Assembly (NCBI GenBank): GCA_020746105.1
Contig: CM036618.1
Coordinates: 123,637,191 to 123,701,190 of the forward strand
Reading direction: 5' to 3'
DNA: 64,000 bases
From: Trogon surrucura
Taxonomy: Eukaryota > Chordata > Aves > Trogoniformes > Trogonidae
Made by a program: the position numbers and the translations under genes. The notes below the pieces were generated by a model, which was not told the DNA's origin, searched no databases, and worked only from the letters and a program-made list of their open reading frames with translations. Positions 1 through 14,354 of the stretch are shown here, piece by piece (the stretch's first letter is position 1; each line of letters starts with the position of its first letter).

Positions 1-3000
1 CCTTAAATTAAAGTGGGGATGGGATTTGGAATCCACTTTAGAGCCTGCGGTTTGGAGGGAAGCATGGGGATCCATTTCATCTGTGTTGATATCAAGGGAG
101 CCCAATATAAATGTTCTCTGGCACTTTTACTCCTCTAGCCCTGGGGTTTACATAAGGGTTGCCTTTTTGTTCATTTTTTTTCCTTCTCTGTTGTTGGGGT
201 TTTTTTGGTGTGTTTTTTTTTTCACTCTGAAGCCTCTTCCAAGTGTAATTTTAGAAGAAGCATGTTCTTGACATGTCTGGGACACCACGGCTTTGCTTTC
301 AGATCTGGCCACTGGACCACGGTGCTGCCCACCTGCCTGTCACCTCACTGGTGACAAATGCCCTGCCTGACCTCAGAGGCTGAGGTGGCACACCAGCAGT
401 AGGTACAGAAGTCGTGCTTCTGGCCAGAGCCTGGCCACCAGCTCCATGTTGCCAAAGTGATGCCCGCTGGGGCAGATGTCACTCCACATGCTGCCAGAGG
501 GTGAAGGAAGAGGGGAGATACAGCCTATTGCAGCAGCCTCGGGGCTGATCTCAGTTTGGGCTCACTCCCCTCAAGCCTCAGCGGTGCATTTTCGCAGCTC
601 TGGTGCTAAAAGCGTGCCGTGCCCTCAGGCTTGGGAGATGGAGCTTGGGGATGCCTTTATTGGCCGGCTCTCAGCAGAAAAGCAACAGCTTCAGGGTGAG
701 GCAGCTGCTGGGGGCAGGAGTGAGGGGAGGCAATTCTCCTTTGCACAGCTGCTTTTAATTGGACTCTGCTGGAATACTGCAGCCATTTCAGGTCACGCCT
801 AATTCTGGCCCACTGACGAGGAACCTGTGGGTAACTGCACCTGAATGCTGGTCACAGACCTCGTGTCCCAACACCCTTCACTCCCAGTGCAAACCAGATT
901 TTTTTATTTTTTTTTTTTATTCTATAGCCAAAGAAATACATGTAGTTCTATTTCATGGGAACCAAAGGAGATGTGTGTTTTCAAGCTGTCTCACTGTCAT
1001 GAGAGGCATACATCTAAAAGTGAGAGACCATGAGGAAAAGCTGCACCATTCCAACATGCTTTTTTGGTTATAGATCTGAGAGATAATCTACAATATACTA
1101 GGAAAGGACGGCTCCACATGGTCTTCTCCACAAGCTCCTTCCTCATAGCACGGCCAGGCTGCAGTGGAGTCAGGCTGATTTACAGTGCTTAAGAGCTGAC
1201 CTCTACACAGAGAGAGTGCCGAAACGTGTCAGCAGCTGCTAAATGTGGCCACTTCTCCTTCTAATCTTCTAATAAAATATTGAGCAAGCAACCAGAAGTA
1301 AAATGATTTGAGGGAGTGGGAGTTTTCCTAACTTTGTGTTTTTTACTGCCAGAACAGAGCATTATTTCTCTTTGCCACTTCAAATGGTTTATGTGCACAA
1401 AAGCCCTGCAACAATACCATGCGCGCGCAGGAAATTCCCTTCACATCACAGTGACATGAGGAGGAGGAACAGGGAGCATACAATGCATGTAAAAATATAA
1501 ACACAAGAAATGACCTCATTTGCTCCAACGTTCAGACTGATTATATAGGTTCATGACCAGAATTTCTCATGTGGCCTTATTTTTGCTCTCCTCTCCAGTC
1601 TGCTGTACGCTCTGATCAAAAACAGGATAGCGTCATTAAATAAGACTTGGCCTCACGTCATGTGCTTTCCCTTCGACTCCTAAACCTCCTCCCTGGCCAA
1701 GCACCACAGCCGTTCCCGTCCTCCTGGAGGTGGGAGGGCAGCTTAGCTTTGGCCCTGTCCCCACGGGAAGTAAATCTGTGGGCTGAATGCTCTGCTAGAA
1801 ATTGCCTGGTGGGAAACACACCACGTATGAAAATAAAGGATAGGCTTGAGGCTAAAGTCCTGGCACGAGATGCAGAAAGACTCGCCCTCACCTCCCGGCT
1901 CCCCCTTGGCGACATCTGGCTAACCCTGGGAGCACACAGATTACCTTTGTCCCCCGGCAGCGGCTGAGAAAAATGTTCCTGCCATTTCTCACCCCTTCAG
2001 AAAAACGGGCTGGGAATCCCCATCTCGTTTTCCTGTGCGTGACCCCAGAGCTGTGCATCATTTGGGATGATCCAGTAGTGAACACACCTTAGCACTAGAC
2101 CAGTTCTTTCTAGACAGCAAGTTGCAAATCCATCGGCATCCTAACCAGAGTGAAGGTGGTTGAACTGTTACACTCATTTTTTGCAAGAAGTTGTGACATT
2201 TCGTGAGTGTCTGTGGGGGGGGGATCAGTGTCAGAAAGACGATTTCCCACGGAAAGGAAATTGCCCAGGAGTTTTTGTTTTAAGGAGAAAAAAGCCTTTT
2301 CAAGGTATCTGTTTTCTTGTGAAATAAATAAATAAATAGTCAGTTATTTCAACATCTGCATACCTGCTACTTTACTCTGCCTGGGGTCACAGTAAGCATT
2401 GGGGACTCCCAGAGCAGAATCACAAGTCCCAGGACTTCAGGTCCCGGAGTAGGGAGCAGAGCAGGAGCATGGAGGGGGTGAGGGGCACTTGCACAGATTT
2501 TTGGGTTTCTGCCCAGGGGCAGTAAAGATGAAAGCTGTAAGATCCCCAACTCCCAAAGCTGTACAGATCAGCTACGCTGAACCTACACATCCCAGCAACC
2601 TTTGTGCTTCAAGACCTGAAAAAAAAATGCCCAGAAGGTTACCCTGAAACCATAGCCTTGAGGGGACCTGCTTCCTCAGCTGAGACACGTGGCTCTGGAG
2701 AATCTCGATTCAACCACTACATGCCCGCCAATGAACTGCACATCCCCCCAGCTCCTCAGCCCAGGACCATCCCTGCCCATCTTCCTCCTCCACACAGCAA
2801 AGCAAGACAGTTTAGCTGCCCTGTCCTTCCAGGAAAAGGTGTCTGTCATTTGGTTAGTTGCCTCCTGCTCCTGTGCCAGTCCCCTCCTTCATTAAATTAA
2901 CACCTCGTTATAAAATGCAAGCTGCTTTGTTCCTACAAATGGTGCTAGAGGGTGTTTACTTTTCTAATGAATATCCTGTGTAGAATGGAAATCTGTCCCT

Positions 3001-4899
3001 GGCAGTCCTTAACAAGTGCTTCATTAAGCTGTTTGAAAAATGTTCCTTTCTGTTCTCCTTTGAACAGGTTATGCTTTGCTCTTTTAAGCTAGTTTTTGGC
3101 TGCCTCCCCATACCTGAGAGGATGGGTGGAGAGGTGGCCATCTGCTCCCAGAGCAAGAAGCTTTTTTTTTTAATCCTCAGCAACAGGAAACATGCTGACA
3201 GACAGTGCAAGTCTCTGTACCAGGTAAAACAGCATCCCTCTGCTGACAGTCTGGCACGGCAGCGCCCGGTACAGCTCAGCGGAGAGAGTGACATTTATCT
3301 GCGAGTGGAGCTACGAGGTTCAACAGCAAACTAGAAATGTGAAAAGAGGGGTGTGGTGGGTGCAGGGGCCAGATCGAAGCAACATAAATTCTGCTTGGAA
3401 TTAGGCCTTGACTTCAAAAAAACTCTGGCTGTGCCAGCAGGATAAAATTCTTAACAGCAGACCCTTGGGTTTAAATGTGGTTGTGTCTATGTTGGCAACA
3501 ACAATTAAGATTGCTTATAATTCTGTTGAATAGAGTTCACTTTGACCTTTGGGACACACAGTCTTTGGTGAAGCTTCTTCCCCGATCAGGAAGTGGAAGT
3601 AGGTACCACACATGTTGCCTTTCACCCAAAACCTAAGGAAAGCTGACAGGACAGAAAATACAAGGAGCATCCATCCTGACAGGACACGAGACTCGTTGCT
3701 GTGTCAACAAAACAGGATTCTGGAGTCTCTCTACAGATACTGGCATGTTCTAAGCTGATATATTGTTTTCCATCTCCAGTCAGTCCCACATACAAACCAG
3801 GAGCCTTTACAATCCCCAGTCTCAAAACGTATTCTCAAGGGCTCCTCCTTCACCAGGCAGGCTGAACATTGGCTGTCACAGCTGTTCAGATGAATTACCA
3901 AAACACCGCGTTTGGCATTTCCTTTTGGATTTTTGCTAGTATTAAAACCCGCTGCTGGACTCAAAAGAAATGAACTGTATCACTTTGAGGGTGAGAAAAC
4001 TGCACTAGTTCAAAGCTAACACAACCTCCTTTGCCCTAGAGCTACTTTAGGAGTCTAATTCATCTGGATAAACAGGTAACATGCCAGAAAAGTGTATGTG
4101 GCCATGAAGAAGAGAGCTCATTCACCAGCAAAGCTCCAACCCCAGGAGTTCTCATTTTGCCCCACAAATCTAACATGATTCCCCCCAGGCAAGGAAGACC
4201 AGGGAGGGCAACAGTGTTGAGAGAATAGTCTCATTGCCCTCAGAGGCTCTTTCTTAGGTCTCTCCGTTAAGAGACCTAAACATCTTTCAGTACAAAATGA
4301 TGCCAACACAATGCTGGTCTGACAAAAGCACAAAACAACCACGTTTCAGAAAAAGTGTGTGTTGTTCCAGTCACTCCTGGTTTGGCCACTGGTACCTTCA
4401 CCAAACAACTTGGCACTGGCTGCACAGCCTTGATTTTGGATAGTAGGGACTGAACTCTCCGCCTTTCAGACATTTGATTTTCCCAGCACACAGCTGGCAA
4501 ACTTGAAAGGAAGTGTTTGCTCTGTACTGGACCCTCCGATATTTTAATGGAATAGCACACGCTTTTTTTAAGGTTTTTTGTGTGTGTTTTGAGGATGCTT
4601 TGGTAGTTTGTGTTTTCTCCTTTCTTTTCTTTTTTGTTTTTCTTTTACTACTGCATGGTACAAGGCTGCTATCCAGGTCATGAGACAATACTTACAAGCA
4701 CGTGAACTGTGGATGTACATTAAGCTCTAAATCTGGACCAAAACATGAGGTCATCAACATAAAACCAGCAACAGCATTTGCAGAATGAGGAAACAAGCAA
4801 CTTCCTAGGCAGTCATCCCATTAAGACAAGTACCCTTGTTAAAACTATATTGATAGAGGGGTTGATAATTAACCAACCAATGTCTGTACTGTACTAGCG
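1..4899. other. Non-coding BMP2 downstream flank
   Basis: No gene, exon pair or clear repeat family is recognisable. There are short T/A runs and a GC-richer patch (about 1640-1970) whose overlapping open frames on both strands look like chance. Confidence 0.6.
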
Positions 4900-4949
4900 C
4901 ATTGTCCAATGTTATCTGACAGCGATTTCAGAGATAACACTGGACAATG
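4900..4949. repeat. Near-perfect 18-bp hairpin (inverted repeat)
   Basis: Arm CATTGTCCAATGTTATCT (4900-4917) pairs with AGATAACACTGGACAATG (4932-4949) with a single mismatch, which would be a G:U wobble or A:C depending on strand. A further 3 bp (TGA/TCA) can pair after a 2-nt bulge, leaving an 8-nt loop. Flanks do not pair and show no target-site duplication. It could be a small RNA hairpin or a relic of a foldback element. Confidence 0.75.
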
Positions 4950-7900
4950 GCCTGTTTGGAAAGGTGGGTAAACCGGAAAGAAGTACTGGAATGTCTGCAT
5001 GAAAAAAAATAATGCCACTATTCAGACACTAAGCCACTAAATTCAATGACTCCACATAAATACTCATTTGACTTGGATAGCTTTCCCAACAGATGATGTG
5101 TAACTTTGACTGACAGACTAGTAGTCCAGCAGTGAGTTCACTTTCCCTTTGCTCAGACTGTTAGTTACACAGTTAGCCAAAAGAGAGAAGAAGAAATTCA
5201 TCTGCCCCTGGCCATTGAAAGGAGAAGGCATTTAGAAACCACAATGTGGAAAGTAGAGGAAAAATAGCTGAAATAACCCATGAGACCAGGGACAAAGCCA
5301 GCCAGATATTGTCAAGCATTTCTCTTAGCAAAGCCTAAATCAAATTCTGGCCAGTGATCTGTGAGCAGAATTGCTCCAAACTGAGCAAAAGAAAGTACTC
5401 ACATAACCTAGAGAAAATAATTCCTAGAATAAACGTGTGAGTCTAGCCTAATAGTCTGCAGGCCTGTCCTAAAACTGAGAATTTCTGCTTTTCCTGTGGC
5501 TGGACAATTCCAACTGGCACATCGATAGTTAACCTCAAGCACTCAGATCAAATTAGTATCGCCATCATCTATTAATACATATGACCTAGGATTAAACACT
5601 TGTAAAACAGGATGGGCTTCATTCTGCCCTAAGTGACCAGTATCCATTAGGAATAGCTTTACCAAAACCACTGGAGTCACATCTCTTGTGAGATTAGACT
5701 CTAACCTGATACCTCTGAAGATCTTTTTTTGTTGCTCTCCACTCTGTGCGAGCTAATAAGCAGCTTTGTCTCTGTCAAACGCGTAGTCTAAGGAATTACG
5801 TTTGCATTTCTACCTGTTCTACATCTATTGGGTCAAAAATGGTGAGTATATACAGTTCAATTTCCTAAAAGGGACTGTAAGAACTATACTGAGGCAAGCT
5901 TAAAAATGCTATTGCTGGGATTTTTTTCTTTGATTTACAGTGGCCAGGAACAATGGTAAAAAATGCCATCTGAATTGAAAAAGCTGTATTTCACACGTTT
6001 TGCTTTTACTCTGTAGCGTAAGGTTACGCAGGGAGGAGGACAGGGCAGAGGCAGGCCTGTCTTCTTACCACCAGTCCTGCGAACACTTCCACATCAGAAT
6101 ACATGGCTGAGCACTCATTAATATACATTTAAAAACTAGCTTCAAAGGCAGGCAGGAAACAGAACATATCAACCTGTTCCTGAAGAGAAAGTGCTACATT
6201 GTAAGGAACCTCTCATTTTCTATTCCTACACATCTTTCAAAACAAGATCTTGCATAGGTTTGATTGGACCTCTGAACACCTCTTCAAGGCTGGGCTAATG
6301 AATCATAGCTAATGCTGGAGGCATTGGCAGAAAACTTGTCAGCCTGCTTTGCATTTTGTTCTCTTGCCATAAATTTGGGGGAAAAAAAAAAAAAAAAATG
6401 AATAGTGCATGCAAAGGTCTCTCCAAGGTTTTGGAAATGCATATACAATCCCCACCCAGCCAGGCCTGCAGCAGCTTTGTGGTAATTGCATTAAATAAAT
6501 CCTCAGTGATCCCAGTAGCAGCAAAGTTTGCTGCGTCAAGCTCACCCCTGGGACTGCGATTGAGAGCTGCCCTGGCATCAGCGAAAGTGGTCAGAGACCA
6601 CCAAGGTCAGCAGGATCAGCACTGCCGTGGCCAATGCTGCTCCTCTGGGCCATGGCAAGGGCCATGATCTCTAAGGAAGTAGAAGTCTGACATCTCCCCA
6701 TTTACTCCAGCTGGGCAAATCAAACCACACAGAGAAACCAGAAGAAGGGATGGAGTAGGTCAGGAGAAACATCATCCAGCCTAAGACCAAGGCCAAGAGC
6801 TAGGCAAAACCTCACTTCCCCTCATACCTCAGTTCTCACAACTGCTTTTTGTCCCCCAACATCTCCCCAGTTTGCCATCCATGTGCTTTCCACTGTGGGT
6901 GCTCCCACCGATCCAGAGCTCTCCATAGCTTGGCTTGGCCACCCTCCTCACCCACATAGTGGCATTTTCTTAAATTATGCTTCTCCCTCACTGGAGTGAA
7001 GTGATGAAGTCTGGGGTTACCACCTGACCGCAGCTCCCTGGCACGTCTGGGCACAGCTCGCCATTCACTTGCACCTTTTGTCATCAAATGGTCCAGTGAA
7101 AAAATCCAGTACAAAACCCCAATCCAAATAGCAGTGTTTCATCTCCAGCTTGCCCTGTCAATCCCAAGCTACCTGCAGGAGCATCAAAAGCTAAAGTTGT
7201 CCAATTTTAGGATTTCAGCAGAAAATAAGGTTTAAACACTGCATATTTCAAGGGCATTGGCAATCCAGTGCAGCAGCAGAAAAGTCCGTGTGTTCCTTCC
7301 ATTACTTACAGCTCCGTCCTGACCCACCAAATGCTATACATTGGCACAGGCAAGCAGGGCAGGGAGAACACGGGCATAGTCATCCCCAGGAGCCAAGTTA
7401 TGCCTGATGTCTTGTAAATATCATCCTCTTCCTCTCCACAGTAAGCTAATCAGAGAAGAGCTAATTAACATCACAGAGTTCGCATCTGGAGAAAACTAAA
7501 GTTAAAAAAACATGTAAGGCCTGATCTATGCATGTGGGAACAAAAATAAAGAAAAAAACCCCACAAAACAAACCAAAATGAACAAAAACCCCCCAAACCA
7601 CCAAGCCAGCCATGCCAAGATCCTCAACTGCTTCAAGTGTACTTTAAAAGCCCACCCACCTAGAGAGGATGTGAAAAACTGAGGTCAAGGCAGCAGAAAA
7701 CAGAAGTTGTCACCTTTGCATTGACTTCAGACCTTCGCCCTATACGGTGCATTAGGGTCACAAAAAACAACAATAAATTCTGTTCCTATAAGCTCTTGTT
7801 TCACCACAGCAATATGCCAGGTCATGGGTGTGGTGTGAAATTAGCCCACCTTCACCAGGCTGTCAAGAGAGTCAATGGCTGTGTCAAGTTGTGTAGCTCT

Positions 7901-10900
7901 ATCATTTTTTGGAAATACTTCGGTGCTGCTCATGGGGAGAGAGAGAGAAGAGGAGTTTGTTGTTAAGCTGAGTGAAAAAAATAGAATGAGAAGGGAAAGA
8001 AATTGAGCAGGCTATAAACAATAAGATCATAAATGAACAGAATCGATAAAAGAAATCCACCAAAGACTGACAGAGAGTTGTCTTCACTGCCAGCAGAGGA
8101 ATCCAAACACAGTCTCAGCATATTTACACCAGCAGAGAAAAAGGACACAGCAACGGCACTTTGAGCCACTTTTCTTAGGTAAACTGAGTTCCCACTGACT
8201 TTCTGCACCCATATGGACAAGACATGTTGAAAAGCACCATTTTTCCAGATAAAGGGTCTCAGCATCTCCTACAGAGAACGACAGAAACTCGAGGTGCTCA
8301 GGAAATCGGAAAAGCAGTATCCTGTATGCTAAGGGAGACAGAGTGCAAGCTTAGACTTACATTATAGATCTCTTTGGCACTTCCTGCACCTTATCTGGCC
8401 CCATTCCCCCAACACACTATCATCTCATTGTCCCACTTTCAGCTTCTCAAAAATATTGATCAGAATTTCCACACGTTTCACTCGTCTACGTCATTTTATA
8501 GAAAAAACAGAAGAACAAAACCAGGAGGTTTTCCAACACTGCTGCAGGACAGCCCCACTACTGGAAGTCAGTTTTCAAGAGGCTTCTAACATGGGATGAA
8601 CTCACACAGTCACTCATGCTTCTGCGCCTCCACGGGCTGAGCCTTGTGCCTTGCACACGGTTCCTGCACCTCCTCCAGGCTGCCCACCTTTGTCACTCCT
8701 CAGCACTTGTATCCTGTGTATCCTGAATCCTCCCCAGGTGGGACACTGCTGCCAGCTCTGAGGGTTGGCTTCCGGGACCTCCCTGAGGGCCCTGGGTCTT
8801 ACCTGGGGACAGGAGCAGCCCTGGGGCTGGGCTGTGGAGCAGTGGTGGTGTCTTCTCCCCAGGGAGAGGGCTGCTGGCGCAAAGGGACACCTGCCCTGGG
8901 GGGACTGTTCTCAACCAAAACTGCAGTGATGACAGAAAGTCCCAACCCTTTCAGCTTTTTTTCCTCCCTTCCCTCCAATGTGGTTCTTTCTTTTTTTTTT
9001 TTTTTTTTGTGTGAAATTATTCCAGGGAACTCTTGTTTTTGTAAGAACTCTGATATCATTCCTATTAGACGATAAACATTTATAAGCCAAAGCATAACTC
9101 CAAATACTTAGCCCTTAGGTAAACACCAGAAAGTAAAGGTCAAACTGTAAACATCAGTATTTTTGTAGAGATTGTGCGTATTCATGTTTTGAATTCTTGT
9201 TTTCCTTAAGTAAACCCCAGGCAAGAGGTAACAGATGCCTAATTTCAAAGATCCTGGAACTTGTAATTTGGCACGCAATGGCATGCGTTGTAATGAAGTT
9301 TACAGAAGCACTCTCTGAAGCGTTCACACATGAAAAATTAAAGTGGAGATAGTTGTTTTATTTAAATCAAACCTATTTTCAGAAACCTTTTATCCAGCCA
9401 TAAACTGCTGTGCAGTAGAAGATCAACATTTGTGCCTCCAAGTTTTCTTCCTAATACCAAGCCACTAAGAGCAGCAGTTCTGCCTTAAAGGATCATTTAG
9501 GAAAGCATTTCTTTGCTGGGGGGCTGAACAGGGATGTTTGTTACTCACAAAACAGATAAAGTAGACTTAATGTTCTTGCAAAGCTGAGCACTCCGAAGTG
9601 AGAAAAAGCCAGAATTACAGTAAAGGGAGCAACTTTTACCCCTCCTTATGCATGTGCAGGTTGTCACAGCCCATAGCAAGATGAGCACACTCCTGTTTTC
9701 ACCTCAGGGTGCCTGTCCCGGTCTCAGCCAGTATGAGGAAGAGGACGGTCCGACCCCGCAGAGCAATTCCATAGTCCATGTGAGCCTCGGAGCATTGCAC
9801 GCTCCCGGGACGACTTTGCTGCCCATGACTCAAACCCAGCTGCAGAGTTAGCAATGTCCTCATATATTTTGCTACGGCACTCTTGATGTTGCTGCTTGGG
9901 CTTGTCACAAACTTGAATTCATCTTCATTGTTTCCTAACAAAGAGAAGGGACAACCTTTCCCCTATTTTGCAGGCTGGGAAGTAAAAAAGAAAAGTGAAG
10001 CTGAAGGATGCATGGCTAAGGGGAGAGTGCAACTCGGCATGCCAAAGGCTTCTCGTTTTCCAGAGCACTACAAAGATATTTTCTATACTGCAGCTCTCCT
10101 GAGCTTCTGTTGCAACTGTGACTGCTCAGGATTTCAGGTCAGAGCCCAGAAACCCAGAATATGAGGAACACTTAATTAATGACCACCCATGAAGCGCTTG
10201 ATTTAAGTCACTTGCCTGGAATCCCTCCGGCAGAAGCACAGAAAGTGCTAATTCTCTAGCATAGATCCGAACAGCCTTTAATATATTTTTCCCTCTTTCC
10301 ACAAACCCCCACCTCATTCACCGTTCATCTTTCCACTCCTGCCAGAAACAGGGTAGAGATCCTTGGACAATGGTGTCTTTTACCACACAACCCTGATTCA
10401 TTTCTCAAGCAGGTCTGTAATTGCAGTGGTCTAATTAAAGACTGTATCATAACACAGAAGATGGGAGCAGGGCTGGGAAGAGAATTAAAGTTGTAAGATA
10501 ATTCTGGTATATCCTAAGTATTTTTAAATACAGCTTGCACATACACACGTGTGTGTGATGTCCTTTACTTCAAAAAAAATTAAAAATGAAGCTACAAAAA
10601 TCCACTGCATAGCTGGAAGCAAATTCCAGGAGGGCTGGGACCCTTGGAGTTACTGAAGAGATCCCCAGTAGTTAAAGCTAACAAAGTACCTGTGTGAAGG
10701 AGAGCACGTTGCCTTCTGTTGTGCAGACAAGAGAGACATGAGCACACGCTTTGTCTGGGAATCTGGGGACTTTGCAGACACTTGCTGAGAAGGGTAAAAC
10801 GCAGGAATTGCCAGTTCCATGTCAGGTCTCTAGAAGGAAACAGGCTGAACATAAACTTTTCTATCTCCTCCCCAAAAATACAGAAGTTTCCTGCTCTCTT

Positions 10901-12639
10901 TTCTACTCTATTTCTTATGTATCTAAGGCGTCAAGAGGATGAGCAACCTCTTTGCAAACATCTCTCCCCTTCTTGTGAGTACGGAGGGAGATATTCAACC
11001 AGACACGCAGGTTTTCCTGAGATCACTCCCGTCCTGAAAATACAGCTGCAATTACAGAGCAATTCCTCTCTCCCTCATGCCCCCTCCACCTCCCCGAGGG
11101 ACTGACCCACCATGGGTGGGGGCTGTGGGAGAGCAGCATCCCCGCAGCAGAGAGAAGCCCAAGCCGGCTTTGCAAGGATGAGATTTTTCCCTCAAACATC
11201 AGCAGAGCACATGCAAGCTGAGAGGTTTGAACTGTTCATTAAGTGGCCGAGTTTGGCAGGGAAACGAAGTGAAAGTCACTCTCCTGCCAAATCTCAACAG
11301 CACAGTGGTGCTAGAGCTGCTCAGACTGGCAGATCTCTTACTGTTTCAAGGCAAGCAAAACTTCTTTTTTCCTTTTTCCAAAAAGCTGGTGGTGCCAGTC
11401 CGACAGCAACCACATGCCATACGTGCGTAAACACACACACACGCAGAGCAGCACTGCCACTGAAATGTCTGCATTGTTAAGAGAAGAGATGGGTTTGTCC
11501 TGATTTACAGCAAATGTCTGGGAAGTTCTGTATTTCAGATCCACCCATCATCATCACCACAGAAAACCCTACGATGGCTGAAATTCCTGCCTGAATATTT
11601 TAAAAGGCCTCTTCACTGTATTTGCCCACGTGCCACCAATACTTTTACACCAGTCCAGTCATAGGTGTGTGTTTGTTTTGGGTTTTGGTTTGGTTTGGGT
11701 TTTTTTAATACTATTACATTCCATCAGCTGTCAGGCAAGAAGTCTTCCTTCTCTCTTTTCCCTCACTTGGCTACGGTTGAACAGCTCATCGTCTGTCTAC
11801 TTCACACTGAGAACTCTCATTTTACCCTCACCAAGTTGCAAACATTTCCTTTGCAGACCTACTATATGTATGTAATAGGCAAATAACAAATATGCTAAAA
11901 TAAATGGCAAGTGGGTTAATCGGGAATAGGCACAGCAGACAGGAGTACACACCTTTGCGTTTAAGCTGTTAGGAACAACTATCCATCTTGTTAAATACAA
12001 TATACATACAAAAGCAAATTAACTGCCCATATTTGGTTCTACAAAAGGAAGCCATCTTGGAGACTGGGCCTACCGGCAAAATCTGGTTTTACTGGTCTCA
12101 CGTTGGACAGTAAAGTTGGCAGCAGCTGTCAAAGCTGGGACTTCAAAGAACAGAGGATTTGCTGGAAAAGCTCCAAAGAAGTCCATTGCAGAAGCTCTTC
12201 CCTGACCCTATGTAACACCAGATACATGAGAGGGAAAGAAGAAATATTGATCTTCCTGTCTATCATATAGATTTTTTGAGCTTGAGAGTCCGATTGCTTG
12301 AGAGTGCAATTATTCTCCTTAATAGCAATAAAATTAATGACTAATACACACACTTTTGTTAATTTGGACTAATTGCTTTTCATTGTTACATTTAAACTCT
12401 GAGAAAACACTGTCCACAGATGTCTGTTTTCTTTGGGATACAACTAAGAATCAAATACAATTAAACAATGGCTAATGAGCAAGTAGTTTCACTAGATATT
12501 TATAAATAATGGTATTTCTCTCTTTTTTTTTAGGACTGGACAGAAATGAGCTATCTTTCTGAAAGGTTTAAAAAAACCTCATGTCATTTGCACCTCAGTC
12601 GCCATTCAGGTGTTACTGATATATTCCCATGGGTCCCCA
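4950..12639. other. Non-coding BMP2 downstream flank
   Basis: Single-copy-like and decayed repeat sequence with poly-A/T runs at 6369-6387 and 8991-9009, and an A/C-rich tract at 7503-7612. The segment 9080-9350 (forkhead-like GTAAACA and TAAACATC words) looks unique. No supported gene. Confidence 0.55.
7503..7612. repeat. A/C-rich low-complexity tract
   Basis: An AAAAAACCCC/ACAAAACAAACC-type stretch with almost no G or T. Confidence 0.7.
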
Positions 12640-12745
12640 TGTGTTGCCTGATCTAGTTGAGAGGTGTCCCTGCCCATGGCAGGGAGGTTGGATTAAACGA
12701 TCTCTAAAGTCCCTTCCAGCCTAGGCCGTTCTATGATTCTATGAA
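12640..12745 (+). mobile_element. CR1 LINE 3' end fragment
   Basis: Contains GGTGTCCCTGCCCATGGCAG, AGTCCCTTCCAGCC and the terminal TTCTATGATTCTATGA of the avian CR1 3' end. Only about 105 bp of 3' UTR remain; the 5' part is truncated, as usual for CR1. Confidence 0.93.
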
Positions 12746-14354
12746 ACTTTTAACTGCAGTGACTGGTTAAACAACTCACTAGAGCAGCATCAAATGGAAA
12801 CGTTTTCAGGAAATGGGTAAGAATCTCCTTTCTTGAAACGAGTATTTCCACTTCAAGTAAAGGTAAAGCGGAAAACAAGACGCAACATAAAGGAGCTCAA
12901 TTTTCCAGAAGATCCAAATCACAGCCATCTGAAGGAACTACTTTGAGCTGTGTCCATCTAGACACCCAGACATTGAGACGCTCAATATTGCTATTCAGAT
13001 GTGAAGTGTTGGCCAAGGTTTTCGTTTCACTCAATTATTAATCTGAGGCAGTAGAATACACTTGTATAACCATCTGGAAATCCATGGATCCCTTGAGAGG
13101 CTGGCAGACAGATGGAAGCAACCAAGCCTTGTGATAACATGTTTTCAAGTTTACAAACCTTCCATCAAAACTCTGAGGGGAAAGGTTTGTCTGTTTGCTC
13201 AGGCATACGCTACTTCAGGACGGGTTGGTAACAAAAGTCATTAATGCTGCACCTCCCAGAGGTCTTGCAGGCTGCAGTGAAACCATCCATAGCTCTGTTC
13301 AGTTACATGTTAACCACACGAACAATGCTGGCTTGGTTTGGATTTCACCGTATTTGGGCTGAATGAACTGAAACCAATACAAAATCTGCTGCGAGCCAGT
13401 ACCAGCCAGCTCCTCAGCACTTCGACGACTAACATTTCCCTTCAGCGCCACTGAAGTTTGGGAGGTTTGCTTTGGTGACCTGTGGCCTTTCTTTCTTCCC
13501 ACCCGCCTCATTCTTTCTTTCTTTGCTATGTATGTTAATTTGTGGAAAATCATAGCCTAGGGCAACACACCTGACTGCTTCCCACCCCAAAATCATTTAC
13601 CATTTAATGCACGGTTACATTCATTCTTCTGCCTTTATAGTTCCCTAATGAGCTTGAACTGCAATTAACAAAATGATTGTGTTCACTTTAGTACAATGCA
13701 CCTGCAAATCCCAGGATGGGAAGTCATATTTAGAACATAAAAATACACTCAGCACATATTTCAGTAGAAGTCTGATATTCCAACATGGTCCTAAATTTTA
13801 ACAGGTGTCAGCAGCTGCAAACAGTTTGTTGTCTTTTTAAAATTTTCATTCTAATTGGACAAATATGCCCTTATGCCACCTTCTCATAGAGGTTGCAGTG
13901 ATTTTGTAAGCAAAAATACAAAATACTTTATTTTTTTCTAGTGAAGTCATTAACTACTCTGTACTGAACAATTCTTCTTTTAAAAGTTCAGATCAAGGCT
14001 ACAATTATAGTCTCTGTTGCCTGCATGGAGCTTCATTCAAAACTGATATTTAAGAGAAAAAATCCCTGCCAGAAATAAATGATCGGGTTTTTTCAATCTT
14101 ATTTTATTGATACAGTGTTTCAACGAGTGTGACATTCTAATCTGCATGCCAGAGCAGATCTCCTGCCTACAAATTTTTGATGATTTTGAGGAGGGGAAAA
14201 AAAATAAAAGCAAAAAAAAAAAAACAAACCAGGTTTTCTCCTTTTCTCTGTTTGTTAAATGGAGAACAAACTAGAAATGACATGGTACACACAGAAACAA
14301 GAACTCACTACCTTAATACTGCTCCATCTATTGCTCTTGCTCAATGGCTTTTCT
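12746..14354. other. Non-coding interval between CR1 copies
   Basis: AT-rich, unique-looking sequence with no gene. The 13590-13710 stretch (CTAATGAGCTTGAACTGCAATTAAC words) is homeodomain-motif-rich. A poly-A tract lies near 14212-14225. Confidence 0.5.

Noticed and set aside
10545-10560. ACACACGTGTGTGTG as a regulatory E-box palindrome
   Set aside because: The CACGTG arises at the junction of CA and TG dinucleotide runs, which is expected in such simple sequence.
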